64,000 bases of DNA from an uncultured Nitrospirota bacterium (GCA_937139405.1 CAKZPV010000049.1:1-64000), one strand, 5' to 3'. Positions 36,108-45,127 are shown, counted from the first letter of the stretch. Translations and numbers: made by a program. The notes: a model not told the origin generated them from the sequence alone.

Positions 36108-36137
36108 GATCTAGACAAAAAAACCACAAAGTTCGAG

Positions 36138-36175
36138 AAAAGGCGGCTTACCGTTAGGTTAGCCGCCTTTTCTTT
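36138..36175 (+). terminator. rho-independent terminator after the barrel gene
   Basis: AAAAGGCGGCT pairs with AGCCGCCTTTT around a short loop, followed by a T-rich run (TTTTCTTT). It ends the 34887-36107 transcript; its reverse also lies just past the convergent ion-channel gene and could serve both strands. Confidence 0.85.
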
Positions 36176-36224
36176 GCAGAAATTCCTTCACAACATTGCA
36201 GTGTTGCACTGCTCCCAACTTACA

Positions 36225-37031
36225 TCACGTTGCTTTATCTAAGCGCTCTTCTAAACGCTTAAGAGCTTTTTGTGTTTCTCGCAAATCTTTCAGAATTTCT
36301 TTTTGCGTGACAGGGCCTTGAAGTTCTGTAAGCCGTTCAGCTTTCGCTTCATCCAAATTATTGATCACCACCGCAATAAACAGATTGATGACGACGAATG
36401 TGCCCAATATCACAAAGCTCACAAAATACACCCATGACAATGGATGAAAATCCATGGCTGTATACATCACATCCGTCCAATCTTCTAAAGTCACAACGCG
36501 AAACAGAGTCAACAGCGAAATTCCCAATGATCGCCAATGCGTGGGATCATGCTCATGGAACAATTGATAGCCCGTAATGGCATAAATATAAAAGATCACA
36601 CCCATGAGGGTCATGACGTGAATCATGCTCGGGATAGATCGCACCAACGTGGAAACAATTAATCGGAGTTCTGGAATCGTCGAGACGAGACGGACCACCC
36701 TCAACAGTCGCGCTAATCGCGCGATCATGGCAAAGTCCCCTGTGGCAGGGATCAATGAAAACATGATGACGGAAAAATCAAAGATATTCCATCCATCCCG
36801 GAAATACCGATCCACTTGAGGAGCAACCGCAATCATTTTGAGTATGGCTTCTAGAATAAAAATCCCAAGAATGACATGATTACCCAAATGCATGAAGTCG
36901 CCGTACTGCTCCATCAAAGCCGGCGACGTTTCCATTCCCAAAATAACCCCATTGATAAGGATGAACGCTATGATCCCGTGCTCAAACCAAGGGGCACTGA
37001 CAATCTGACTTGCTCGATCTTTCATCGTCAT
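36225..37031 (-). CDS. voltage-gated-like cation channel subunit with acidic TLEDWTD filter
   Basis: A 268-residue one-domain six-helix channel of the bacterial NaV (NaChBac-like) family, active as a tetramer in the inner membrane. The S4 voltage sensor has four arginines at every third position (R105, R108, R111, R114). The selectivity filter is TLEDWTD (181-187); the usual bacterial sodium filter is TLESW. Acidic residues at the two extra positions match those placed in engineered calcium-selective NavAb variants, so calcium preference is plausible but unproven. A C-terminal coiled coil (LKDLRETQKALKRLEERLDK) should hold the tetramer. Confidence 0.9.
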   Translation of the reverse strand: MTMKDRASQIVSAPWFEHGIIAFILINGVILGMETSPALMEQYGDFMHLGNHVILGIFILEAILKMIAVAPQVDRYFRDGWNIFDFSVIMFSLIPATGDFAMIARLARLLRVVRLVSTIPELRLIVSTLVRSIPSMIHVMTLMGVIFYIYAITGYQLFHEHDPTHWRSLGISLLTLFRVVTLEDWTDVMYTAMDFHPLSWVYFVSFVILGTFVVINLFIAVVINNLDEAKAERLTELQGPVTQKEILKDLRETQKALKRLEERLDKAT

Positions 37032-37160
37032 TAACTCACAGACCTATGACCCTCTCTCATCTTCAAAAAAAGATGAAAGTGAGCCCTGATTCAACAATGT
37101 AGAAAAATGGAAAGCACGTAAACGGTGAGAGAAAGCAGTAGCACAACTCCTCGTGGAGCT

Positions 37161-37598
37161 TCAACTCTTCGATGTTTGCAAATAACCTCGCAGCAGATCT
37201 CGACGCGCGACAATGCCAATAAGGCAACCCACGTTGTCTAAGACTGGGACGCGAATGAGATGGTTATTTTGCAAAACATCAACCAAAGTCATCACGTCCG
37301 TATCCTTGGTGACCGAAATCGGGTTGGCCGTGAGAATATCTTCAGCAGTAACATCTTCCAATTTTTTCCCTTTGCGAAGCGACCCGAGCAAATCAAACTC
37401 TGACACAATACCCAGAAGTTTATTGTTGTTATCTACAATAGGCACAGACCCGAATCCGTCCATCATATAGGACGCCAACATTTCTGCTTTGGTGCCTTTC
37501 GTCGCACTTTGCACCTGCATTTCCATAATCGAGCCGACCGTTAGATGCCCGAACTTACTCTCTCGCAATGCCGTACGACCTTCAGCTGTTGGATTCAT
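37161..37598 (-). CDS. CBS-domain pair protein
   Basis: A 145-residue protein made of two tandem CBS domains: about 18-76 (SVPIVDNNNKLLGIVSEFDLL) and 82-140 (IRVPVLDNVGCLIGIVARRDLL). Such pairs bind adenine nucleotides and regulate partner proteins. No partner domain is fused and neighbours (ion channel, FTCD) give no clear client. The ATG has an upstream AGGAGG. Confidence 0.9.
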   Translation of the reverse strand: MNPTAEGRTALRESKFGHLTVGSIMEMQVQSATKGTKAEMLASYMMDGFGSVPIVDNNNKLLGIVSEFDLLGSLRKGKKLEDVTAEDILTANPISVTKDTDVMTLVDVLQNNHLIRVPVLDNVGCLIGIVARRDLLRGYLQTSKS

Positions 37599-37665
37599 GA
37601 CAAAACCTCCTCTATAAGAGACGAACGAAGCCTCCTCGCTTATGAAAGAGGCAGACTAAAATATA

Positions 37666-38583
37666 TCAAAAAATAGAAGCTTGTTCTAGACGATATTCTA
37701 TTACGGGATCGGACTTCATTGGCCGCAACTTAAGATCGTGCAACAAATTTTCATCCCATGCAGCCTTCGGCACTAACCCCACCATCTCGCTTTCTAGAAT
37801 CTCTACACCATAGATTTTGGCCTCTCTGTTCACCGCGTTAAAGACCTGGCGCAAAGAGGTTTCTCGATAATCGGTCAGATTCATGGAGACTTGCACCAAC
37901 TTCCGAGACAACAAAGAAACTCCCATAGCCTTCACTGCTGGTAATCCTCCACTAGAAGTCCTGATCGTTTTGGCGATCGTTTTGGCCGCCACGAGATCAT
38001 TACTCTGAAGGACGATATTGAAGGCTATAAGAAAAAACCTAGCCCCCACAGCGATAGCTCCGGCAGTTGGATGAAAGATTGGCGGGCCATAATCTGGCTT
38101 CCAGTCATGTTCTGCCTGCATGCGCCGATCTAGGTCAGCCAAGCCTCCCCGCCTGACAATCTCTAGTTTTGCTCGTGATATCACATTTCCAGCTTCTTCA
38201 TATAAAAAGACCGGAATCTCAAGCTGTTGACCAATTCGCCCACCGAGTTCATTCGCATACCGGACGCAATCTTCCATGGTTACCCCTTGAATAGGAATCC
38301 ACGGCACCACATCAACAGCCCCAATTCGTGGGTGTTCACCATGATGCTCGCTTATATTTATCAGCTGCTGAGCTTGTCGGACCAACCCAAATAGTGCCGC
38401 CTCCATGGCTTCTGGCTCACCAACGATCGTAAACACCGAACGATTGTGGTCTGAATCAATGTGGACATCCAACACGGCTACTTTTGGAATGCGTTCAAGG
38501 TCGGTCAGTAACGTGGAAATCACAGACTGATCTCGGCCTTCACTAATATTAGGCACGCTTTCAACTAATCGCTGTATCATCAT
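37666..38583 (-). CDS. glutamate formimidoyltransferase (FTCD N-terminal type)
   Basis: Transfers the formimidoyl group between formimidoylglutamate and tetrahydrofolate, part of histidine breakdown and one-carbon supply. The 305-residue protein has the family markers VESVPNISEGRD at the start, DSDHNRSVFTIVG, EHHGEHPRIGAVDVVPWIP and VFLYEEA. It lacks a cyclodeaminase domain. No hut genes are nearby, so it may serve one-carbon metabolism rather than histidine catabolism here. M1 and M2 are adjacent; either start is possible. Confidence 0.92.
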   Translation of the reverse strand: MMIQRLVESVPNISEGRDQSVISTLLTDLERIPKVAVLDVHIDSDHNRSVFTIVGEPEAMEAALFGLVRQAQQLINISEHHGEHPRIGAVDVVPWIPIQGVTMEDCVRYANELGGRIGQQLEIPVFLYEEAGNVISRAKLEIVRRGGLADLDRRMQAEHDWKPDYGPPIFHPTAGAIAVGARFFLIAFNIVLQSNDLVAAKTIAKTIRTSSGGLPAVKAMGVSLLSRKLVQVSMNLTDYRETSLRQVFNAVNREAKIYGVEILESEMVGLVPKAAWDENLLHDLKLRPMKSDPVIEYRLEQASIF

Positions 38584-38804
38584 TTCCTTGACGACTCGGA
38601 ATCCTCATGACCTAGAATTCCTTGACACCCCTAAAAATCGCATATTATAGTCGAACTAGCTGATTTCCAAGGGTTTTCTACAAGATCTCATGAAAACATC
38701 ACAAACAGGAACTGTGAACCTGCTATAATTCTGTCACAAATTTAGTACAATCGAGACCATATCTAAGGATATAAACAATTCTCTCCCAGACAAAGGGGAC
38801 TCTC

Positions 38805-39335
38805 ATGAATGCTACACAAATTGAGCCCACGGCAGCACTCGCAGATTTAAAAGAAAAAAAGCCAGAGAGTGTCACGATCGTTTGCCTCAGCGGCGACATG
38901 GATAAAGCCATGGCCGCCTTTATTATTGCCACGGGGGCCGCAGCCATGGGGATGAAAGTAACCATGTTCTTTACATTCTGGGGCCTCAATATTATTCGTA
39001 AACCCGAATCGACCAGCTCAGCCAAAGACTGGATGCGCCGTGCCTTTGGATGGATCAACAAGGGTGGAGCGAGCAATTTGCCTCTCTCCCGATTCCATTT
39101 CGGAGGACTCGGGTCCACGATGATGAAGAAAGTCATGCAGAACAACCGCATGCCCGGTATTGCTGAACTTCTAGAAACCGCTCAAGACCTTGATGTGAAA
39201 CTGATCGCCTGTACCACCACGTTAGGCATGTTGGGCATACCAAAAGATTCTCTGATTGATGGTGTCGATGAACTGGCTGGCGTCAGTACCTATCTGGCTG
39301 AAGCCCGACATGGATCAGTCAACTTATTTATTTAA
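38805..39335 (+). CDS. DsrE/DsrF-like (DsrE2) sulfur-relay protein
   Basis: A 176-residue protein of the DsrE2 type: VTIVCLSGDMDKAMAAFIIA, GMKVTMFFTFWGLNIIRK and the conserved Cys in IACTTTLGMLGI. DsrE2 proteins are thought to carry sulfane sulfur and are typically found with TusA, as here. Two hydrophobic stretches are part of the fold or membrane contact. An AAGG-like site is weak; the start is at ATG 38805. First gene of a dsrE2-tusA pair, 34 bp before tusA. Confidence 0.88.
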   Translation: MNATQIEPTAALADLKEKKPESVTIVCLSGDMDKAMAAFIIATGAAAMGMKVTMFFTFWGLNIIRKPESTSSAKDWMRRAFGWINKGGASNLPLSRFHFGGLGSTMMKKVMQNNRMPGIAELLETAQDLDVKLIACTTTLGMLGIPKDSLIDGVDELAGVSTYLAEARHGSVNLFI

Positions 39336-39369
39336 TAAAACCCTAGAATCTCATAAAGAAGGACGCACC

Positions 39370-39612
39370 ATGATACCAGCCGACGTCAAACTCGATACAC
39401 TCGGATATTTCTGCCCCATGCCCATCATCTTAACCTCCAAGAAAATCAAAGAGCTGGTTCCCGGCCAAGTACTTGAGGTGGCTTCAGATGATGAAGGAAT
39501 CAAAAAAGATATGCCCGCCTGGTGCGAAACCACAGGCCATGGGTGGGTCGGCTTAGAAGAAGAACCAGGAGCCGACAAAACCATTTACAAAGCCTACGTC
39601 AAAAAATCCTAA
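39370..39612 (+). CDS. tusA: TusA family sulfurtransferase
   Basis: An 80-residue SirA/TusA-fold protein that hands on persulfide sulfur. The active Cys is in LGYFCPMPIILTSKKIKEL. The ATG at 39370 has AAGGA 8 bp before it; an in-frame upstream ATG inside dsrE2 is spurious. Partnered with DsrE2, it likely moves sulfur for oxidation or cofactor synthesis; no Hdr-like or Dsr core genes are present here. Confidence 0.92.
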   Translation: MIPADVKLDTLGYFCPMPIILTSKKIKELVPGQVLEVASDDEGIKKDMPAWCETTGHGWVGLEEEPGADKTIYKAYVKKS

Positions 39613-39637
39613 GATAGTCAATTAAAAAGCTTAATCG

Positions 39638-39677
39638 AAAGGCCGTTGGTGCAAAGGCACTAATGGCCTTTTCTTTT
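39638..39677 (+). terminator. rho-independent terminator after dsrE2-tusA
   Basis: AAAGGCCGTTGGTGC pairs with GCACTAATGGCCTTT around AAAG, followed by TCTTTT. The hairpin covers the ATG at 39663, which argues that the redoxin downstream starts later. Confidence 0.8.
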
Positions 39678-39683
39678 ACCACA

Positions 39684-40340
39684 ATGAATAATTACACATT
39701 GCACAACATTTCGATAGAGACCTGGGTGCAGGGTGGACCAAATACCCTGAACGACCTTGTCGGCTCGGTGGTCTTAGTGGAAGTCTTTCAGGTGAATTGC
39801 CCTGGGTGTTTTATGTATGCCTTGCCGAAGGCGATTCAATTACATGAACATTATCAAGATAAAGGCCTGAAGATTATTGGCCTCGCAACAGCCTTTGAGG
39901 ATTATGACAAAAACACCTTGGGAAATTTACAACGATTGGTCGAATCTGGCGAAGTAATAGGAGAAACACTCAAAGCCTTAACTCATCAAGGGATGCTGAC
40001 CGATGGCAAGCTTAAATGGCGTCTGCCATTCCCAGTAGGCATGGACCGTGTGCTACCGGAATCCGAACCACTGACAGAAGAGAGAATACTAAGTTATACC
40101 CGAAACTGCCTACCAGAATTTGATGGGCTATTGGAGGAGAGAAAGCAAGCGGCTCTCAATCAAGTCAGAAACTATTTGCAACAGAAAACCATGAAGGCCG
40201 AAACCTTTGAGCGCTTCGCGCTCCAAGGCACCCCCTCTTCAATCCTCTTCGACCGAAAAGGCCAAATACAAGATATATCGTTTGGACAGACGGAAAGCCA
40301 GCCAGCCCTCATTGAACAGCTTCTGGCATCAACAGACTAG
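39684..40340 (+). CDS. TlpA/peroxiredoxin-like thioredoxin-fold protein
   Basis: About 218 residues with a thioredoxin fold: VVLVEVFQVNCPGCFMYALPK contains a CPGC redox centre, KGLKIIGLATAFEDYD the following strand, and GTPSSILFDRKGQI the cis-Pro region. No signal peptide, so it acts in the cytoplasm. An insertion between the halves (about 85-170) is helical. I place the start at ATG 39684 (MNNYTLHN) because the earlier ATG 39663 lies in a terminator hairpin; the choice is not proven. It follows the sulfur-relay genes and may keep their thiols reduced. Confidence 0.75.
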   Translation: MNNYTLHNISIETWVQGGPNTLNDLVGSVVLVEVFQVNCPGCFMYALPKAIQLHEHYQDKGLKIIGLATAFEDYDKNTLGNLQRLVESGEVIGETLKALTHQGMLTDGKLKWRLPFPVGMDRVLPESEPLTEERILSYTRNCLPEFDGLLEERKQAALNQVRNYLQQKTMKAETFERFALQGTPSSILFDRKGQIQDISFGQTESQPALIEQLLASTD

Positions 40341-40463
40341 CAGGGCCACCCTTTAGCAATTTCAACCTCATCATTTCCCAATTTGAGTGTTAAACACTTG
40401 AATCTACCAGCCTAAGAAGCTCTTTGTAGATCCGGTGAAATGAAAAGGTTTGGCCTCATAGAA

Positions 40464-41117
40464 TCATGGTTTTATCCGAACGTGGGGTTTTGACTGAGGA
40501 TTCGCTACACTTCGGAACTTCTCGATCATTCCAACAACTCGATGATTAGAAAATGTATGTTTATAGCGAACTCCATTTAGTTCGACCACGAAGTGGAATT
40601 CGCTCCACTGTTGCATAAAATCATGTTCTTTCAAATACGCTTCGTAACCCTGCGCCCTGTCGCAGAGGGGGATCATTATTTGGAAATCGGCACCTGGCGG
40701 TACACCGGTTGTCGAAGATGGCAACACTGGGATCCCGTCAATTACGAAATGTAATGGCTCTGAGTTGGAGTTATTAATATTGGAAACCAAGTGACCCTGA
40801 ATGTTGTTAAGCCCTTTACTTGAGCGATTTCGACCATCGGCTTGAAAGCTGATGACCCGTAAATCTCCACCGCCTCCCACCATTCCAAGAAAACTTTCAA
40901 AATTCCACACAACCGGTTCGCGCCATTTGGACCAAACTAGAAGCGAGCCTCCAAGCATAACGACAAAAACCGAAATGCCTCCCCAGAGCGGGTTTTCTTG
41001 AATCAGATCCAAGGCAAATGCGAACGAGCTTAGGATTACCCAAGCGATAATTTTGCTCCATACAGGGTCATTCCAAATTCGTTGCCAATTCATAACATGT
41101 ACGAATAGTTTCAACAC
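40464..41117 (-). CDS. membrane-anchored protein of unknown function
   Basis: A 217-residue protein with two hydrophobic helices near the N-terminus (about 21-38 and 45-62) and a C-terminal soluble beta-rich domain (about 75-217). The soluble part has no motif I recognise. Start M1 at 41117 or M9 (MNWQRIW). It is monocistronic beside the second structured repeat. Confidence 0.6.
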   Translation of the reverse strand: MLKLFVHVMNWQRIWNDPVWSKIIAWVILSSFAFALDLIQENPLWGGISVFVVMLGGSLLVWSKWREPVVWNFESFLGMVGGGGDLRVISFQADGRNRSSKGLNNIQGHLVSNINNSNSEPLHFVIDGIPVLPSSTTGVPPGADFQIMIPLCDRAQGYEAYLKEHDFMQQWSEFHFVVELNGVRYKHTFSNHRVVGMIEKFRSVANPQSKPHVRIKP

Positions 41118-41373
41118 ATAACAATAATTAGACTAATCCGCTTAAGGTACGGAGCTCTGATTTGTTCTCCATAGATCAGGCCTTGGAATTTTTTGGCGAA
41201 TGCGTGTTAACGCCCTTCACATTCCATCTTAACCTATCTGCACTATAGTTATTCGAAATAATTTCTAAAGGCTTCTTTCCTTTTTGATAGCACATCATAA
41301 TCGCTGGCTGAACAATCCACGCCTACGACAACCCAGCAAAAAATTTCCCAAATCCATCATATCTCCCTCTCTA

Positions 41374-41566
41374 TCCGACGCCTGCCGCCCGTCCCCATTT
41401 GACGGACGCTCTTATCTCCCTGCGGGCCTTGTTTGAGCATAGCGAGTTGGTCCGCTCTCCCGTTGTTTGCGTCCGTCAAATCTAATAAGGACGGACGGGG
41501 CGTCAATGGTTTTGGGTCCTTTTGCCGAAACAAAAGGACCTCGGCTACCGGGCCGAAACCCGGTAT
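41374..41566 (+). repeat. structured dispersed repeat, copy 2 of 2 (193 bp)
   Basis: Same length and order as 9893-10085. Outer stem GACGGACGC (41401-41409)/GCGTCCGTC (41469-41477) encloses GCGGGCC (41422-41428)/GGTCCGC (41449-41455). The two tandem hairpins are GGTCCTTTTG-CCGAAA-CAAAAGGACC (41515-41540) and TACCGGG-CCGAAA-CCCGGTA (41546-41565). Relative to copy 1, closing pair C-G has become G-C in the first and G-C has become A-T in the second. The flanks 41118-41373 and 41567-41791 hold no gene I can support. Confidence 0.85.
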
Positions 41567-41791
41567 CGACGGTTGCTTCAAAAAAATGATTAGAGAGCCT
41601 GTTCCATTGCTTCCATCTCCCTATCATGACCGTTCCCACCCAATATGTTACTATTTCCTTACTTGGTCAATTTCAATCGGCTATTTTCCCGAAGGAAAAT
41701 TTCTCTTTAGTTCCAATGACTACAATGCCGATACAATAATTAACGGGGCCTAACCGCACTCAATACATACATCACAAAGGAGCGCCCCACC

Positions 41792-42253
41792 ATGCTCTGG
41801 TGGCATTGGTCAATTTTAGGGTTCAGTCTCATAGGAATCGAAATCCTTACCTTAGGTGGTCTAGGAAATTTCTATTTTCTTTTCTTTGGGATGGCAGCAT
41901 TGATGGTTACTGGACTGACCTGGTCTGGGCTTGTTGAGGCTGCCTGGCTGCAATGGTTTCTCTTCGCCATCTTGGGCATCATTTCTCTCCTTGTGATGAA
42001 AAAACCCCTGCAGAATAAACGAACCCTGAATGGAAATGACGAGCCCGACGTCGATTCGATGGTGGGGGAAATTGCGAAAGTACTGGAACCTCTTGAGCCC
42101 CAGGCTATGGGAAAAGTTGAACTTCGTGGGTCGACTTGGAACGCCCGTAATGCCGGAGAGAGTCTCCTCGATACGAATTCCATCGCCAAGATTGTGCGTG
42201 TGGATGGTCTCACAGTATGGATTCAAGCCGAATCGCTCACACAGGAGGAATAA
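41792..42253 (+). CDS. NfeD-like membrane protein
   Basis: A 153-residue protein with three N-terminal membrane helices (SILGFSLIGIEILTL, FYFLFFGMAALMVTGL, WFLFAILGIISLLVM) and a C-terminal OB-fold domain (VELRGSTWNARN). NfeD proteins pair with SPFH/stomatin proteins; the partner starts 2 bp later. AAAGGAG precedes the ATG. Together they likely organise membrane microdomains or a protease complex. Confidence 0.92.
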   Translation: MLWWHWSILGFSLIGIEILTLGGLGNFYFLFFGMAALMVTGLTWSGLVEAAWLQWFLFAILGIISLLVMKKPLQNKRTLNGNDEPDVDSMVGEIAKVLEPLEPQAMGKVELRGSTWNARNAGESLLDTNSIAKIVRVDGLTVWIQAESLTQEE

Positions 42254-42254
42254 T

Positions 42255-43193
42255 ATGTCAGGTGAATTATTAGCCACACTGGTTTTTGCCGGCCTGGCCT
42301 TACTGATCTTGAAAAAAACCGCCGTCGTCGTGCCACAGCAAAGCGCGTATGTGGTCGAACGATTGGGAAAATATTCATCCACCCTCAATGCAGGCCTCCA
42401 CATCTTAGTCCCGTTTATCGATGTCATCCGGTACAAGCATTCGTTGAAGGAACTCGCCCTCGACGTCCCAGAACAAATTTGTATCACGCGAGACAATGTA
42501 CAAGTCGGTGTTGATGGCGTGCTCTACATCAAAGTCTTGGATGCTGAACGTGCGTCCTATGGAATAACAGATTTTCGATTTGCGATTTCTCAACTCGCCC
42601 AAACCACATTGCGAAGCGAAATTGGAAAAATTGATCTAGACCGAACCTTTGAGGAACGATCAACGATTAATATTTCCGTGGTCAACGAACTAGACAAAGC
42701 CTCAGCACCTTGGGGAGTCAAGGTGATGCGCTATGAAATTAAAAATATTAACCCACCCCAAGACGTGGTCAATGCCATGGAAAAACAAATGCGGGCCGAA
42801 CGAGAAAAGCGTGCGGTCGTATTGTCGTCGGAAGGTCAGCGAGACGCGGCGATCAACGAGGCCGAGGGGGAGAAGCAACAAGTCATAAAAGCCTCAGAAG
42901 CCAAACGACAACAACAAATCAATGAGGCTGAGGGGGAAGCCCAAGCAATTTTAGCCATCGCCACTGCTACCTCTGAAGGAATCAAGAAGGTCGCGGAAGC
43001 CATTCAAGACCCCGGCGGTTACGAGGCCGTGCAACTCCGTGTAGCTGAACAATATATTGGAGAATTTGGAGAGTTGGCCAAAGCCAGTAATACGCTCGTA
43101 CTCCCGGCATCCGTCTCAGATGTGGGATCGATGATCGCGTTAGCGATGAATGTGATTAACAAAAGCCCTGGCAAGACTCCAACGATCTCGTAA
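42255..43193 (+). CDS. SPFH/stomatin-like protein (QmcA-type)
   Basis: A 312-residue protein: N-terminal membrane helix (LLATLVFAGLALLIL), SPFH domain (VVPQQSAYVVERLGKYSSTL, TTLRSEIGKIDLDRTFEERS) and a C-terminal Glu/Ala/Lys-rich coiled coil (INEAEGEKQQVIKASEAK). Start at ATG 42255 with AGGAGG nearby; the open frame extends upstream inside nfeD but out of plausible context. It forms ring-like assemblies in the membrane and partners with NfeD. Confidence 0.93.
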   Translation: MSGELLATLVFAGLALLILKKTAVVVPQQSAYVVERLGKYSSTLNAGLHILVPFIDVIRYKHSLKELALDVPEQICITRDNVQVGVDGVLYIKVLDAERASYGITDFRFAISQLAQTTLRSEIGKIDLDRTFEERSTINISVVNELDKASAPWGVKVMRYEIKNINPPQDVVNAMEKQMRAEREKRAVVLSSEGQRDAAINEAEGEKQQVIKASEAKRQQQINEAEGEAQAILAIATATSEGIKKVAEAIQDPGGYEAVQLRVAEQYIGEFGELAKASNTLVLPASVSDVGSMIALAMNVINKSPGKTPTIS

Positions 43194-43295
43194 TGTTTAG
43201 CTCCCTCTTTCTGGTTGACTGCTTAGCTGACTTTCGGGATGATGCCTCCTTAGCCTGAAACATCTCTACAGCCTAATAATTCCGGGAGCCATATT

Positions 43296-43838
43296 ATGAA
43301 AAAATTGAAACTGCATCATTTGCTATGGGTTCTTCTGTTGCCGAGCCTGGCTCATGCCAGTTCTTATGCTCCCCTTGCTGATTTTTCCGCCGTACGCCAA
43401 AATGCCCAATGCCAACTGACAACACTCCACGAAACATTTCTTAAAAATTGGACACCGCCATCAGGCTATTTTATGGTTCCCGCATACCCTAAATCCAAAC
43501 TGGCCAGCGCTATTCCTAGCGGCACAGCAACGATCAAAGGGAAAAACTATCAAACATTTCCTTCAGCTGTATTGCTCAGCCCTGACTCTCCGGAAACAAT
43601 TATTGCCTTTTACAAAAACACATTAGGGCGGGGTTGGCATCAAACTGAAGACCATGGGTTGACCTACCTCTATCGAATGCCCAGACCCATCAATTCTGGT
43701 GAAACGCTTACACAGCAACTGATGAGCCGTCCCGGCTATACCCCTCATATTGCGATAGATACGGACTTGAAGCCGTGTGATCAACATTTAGTTCCAGGCG
43801 CCAAAACTCGAATGACCATCGTTGCTGCTCCTCAATAA
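43296..43838 (+). CDS. exported protein of unknown function
   Basis: A 180-residue protein with a signal peptide (MKKLKLHHLLWVLLLPSLAHA, cleavage about residue 21). The mature part has SPETIIAFYKNTLGRGWHQ, a pattern seen in small periplasmic proteins that contain a 'displacement and strand' fold. No enzyme motif. Two Cys residues (about 38 and 164) could form a disulfide. Monocistronic, downstream of the SPFH gene. Confidence 0.65.
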   Translation: MKKLKLHHLLWVLLLPSLAHASSYAPLADFSAVRQNAQCQLTTLHETFLKNWTPPSGYFMVPAYPKSKLASAIPSGTATIKGKNYQTFPSAVLLSPDSPETIIAFYKNTLGRGWHQTEDHGLTYLYRMPRPINSGETLTQQLMSRPGYTPHIAIDTDLKPCDQHLVPGAKTRMTIVAAPQ

Positions 43839-43874
43839 CGATACCAGGGTACGTCTGCCTTCCCCTTTTAGTTT

Positions 43875-44630
43875 TTAAGTGATACGGACTTCTCGAAAGG
43901 CCAATGGGACCCCATAAAGAGGATCTGTCCGATGGCGCACCACTTCTACCTGCTGTCCCTCCCCACCGAAAGAGAGATGTTCTCCTACTTTAGGATTTTT
44001 CCCATAAGCCATCAGTCGACTTGCAACATCATAGAGCATGGATTCATGTTCTTTCCCGGATAATCCAATAGGTTGAAAACTCTCAACCTCATCCAATCCA
44101 AACTTTGTGAGTCCGCGGGTATGCAGCCACATTCTCATGTGTTGCAGCTGTTCATGTTGTTCGATCTGCACATGATCATTGATTAGAAATGCCACCAAGT
44201 CTCGATCCTTCCAGTCGGACGGGTTGAGATAGACCCCAGTTGCCACATCATAGGTCGTTCCTTCCATCAGCAACGTGAGCCCCCGTGCGATGCGAGTAAG
44301 ATGAAGCACCTCATCCTGTCGATCCGGCTGTATTTTTGGCGAAGCCATCAGTTGAGCCAAATGGCGATGATCCCATTGCAGCCGACCATTCCACTGCTCG
44401 ATAACCTGAGCGGGAAGCGCCAATTGCACTTGAGTCTTCCAATTCGTGTGTACAGCCTCAAAATGGTGATGTCCATTCGTGGAAAGAAACCGAATGGCCA
44501 ATGGTCCGCCGTAGTGCTGATCAAACCAGGCTGCCAGATATCCCGGAGGTGGAGGTTCCCCATGAGTCCAGCCGATGAGAAATGCCGGCAGCGCCTGACG
44601 GGCAGAATTCTTCTTTTTAATTTTTTTCAT
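43875..44630 (-). CDS. protein of unknown function, His/Trp-rich
   Basis: A 251-residue soluble protein with a basic N-terminus (MKKIKKKNSARQ). Many His and Trp residues (GHHHFEAVH, QWDHRHLAQL) and a segment QIEQHEQLQHMRMWL. I recognise no fold; cysteine is absent, so no obvious iron-sulfur site. It is convergent with the exported protein gene and stands apart from the next minus-strand operon by 100 bp. Confidence 0.6.
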   Translation of the reverse strand: MKKIKKKNSARQALPAFLIGWTHGEPPPPGYLAAWFDQHYGGPLAIRFLSTNGHHHFEAVHTNWKTQVQLALPAQVIEQWNGRLQWDHRHLAQLMASPKIQPDRQDEVLHLTRIARGLTLLMEGTTYDVATGVYLNPSDWKDRDLVAFLINDHVQIEQHEQLQHMRMWLHTRGLTKFGLDEVESFQPIGLSGKEHESMLYDVASRLMAYGKNPKVGEHLSFGGEGQQVEVVRHRTDPLYGVPLAFREVRIT

Positions 44631-44730
44631 TCAAAGGAAAGGCAGAGAACTTCAGAGGGCTCCTATTGCTGAATAGGAGGAAGTAACCCGAGAGAGATTG
44701 ATTCATAGATAATCCCAACACAACCACACC

Positions 44731-45126
44731 TTAACGCTTCGCCTCTTCCGGTGGCCAATCCAATTCTTCTTGTCGCCCACAATACCAACAAGTGATTCGA
44801 TACCTAGCCCGACGGCGCGGGTTGGGTAACGAGTGAAATTGTACTGGCGCCTGGTCATACGGACATACGGGTTCCAAATGCAACAAATGTTCTTCAGTTA
44901 TTTCCATTAAGGAACCTTCATCCCATGGAGGCTCAATCTGTGGGCAACCAGTGATGGTCCTTTCCCAATGGCAGGAACCACACGCCAATCGAAAGCTTTT
45001 GACTCGATCAGCCTGCTGAGAAATATCTGTGACCTCAACAGAACCTGAACAATCCTGGCTTTCACAATTTATGGATTGCTTGTGCAGAGCTTGAACAAAA
45101 GCAGCTGGAGCATTTGTCATAGTCAT
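44731..45126 (-). CDS. small zinc-ribbon-like protein of unknown function
   Basis: A 131-residue protein with paired cysteines: NCESQDC, ACGSC, VCPYD and TCWYC, the layout of two zinc ribbons. Zinc binding is inferred. The start is ATG 45126 with AAAGGA 10 bp upstream; a TTG 9 bp earlier is less likely. It lies 1 bp after pgl on the same strand and is probably co-transcribed with it, though no link with the pentose pathway is known to me. Confidence 0.7.
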   Translation of the reverse strand: MTMTNAPAAFVQALHKQSINCESQDCSGSVEVTDISQQADRVKSFRLACGSCHWERTITGCPQIEPPWDEGSLMEITEEHLLHLEPVCPYDQAPVQFHSLPNPRRRARYRITCWYCGRQEELDWPPEEAKR

Positions 45127-45127
45127 C

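Noticed and set aside
41433-41753. 106-codon plus-strand frame across the second repeat
   Set aside because: It translates the hairpins of the repeat; the compensatory changes between copies preserve pairing, not the encoded residues.
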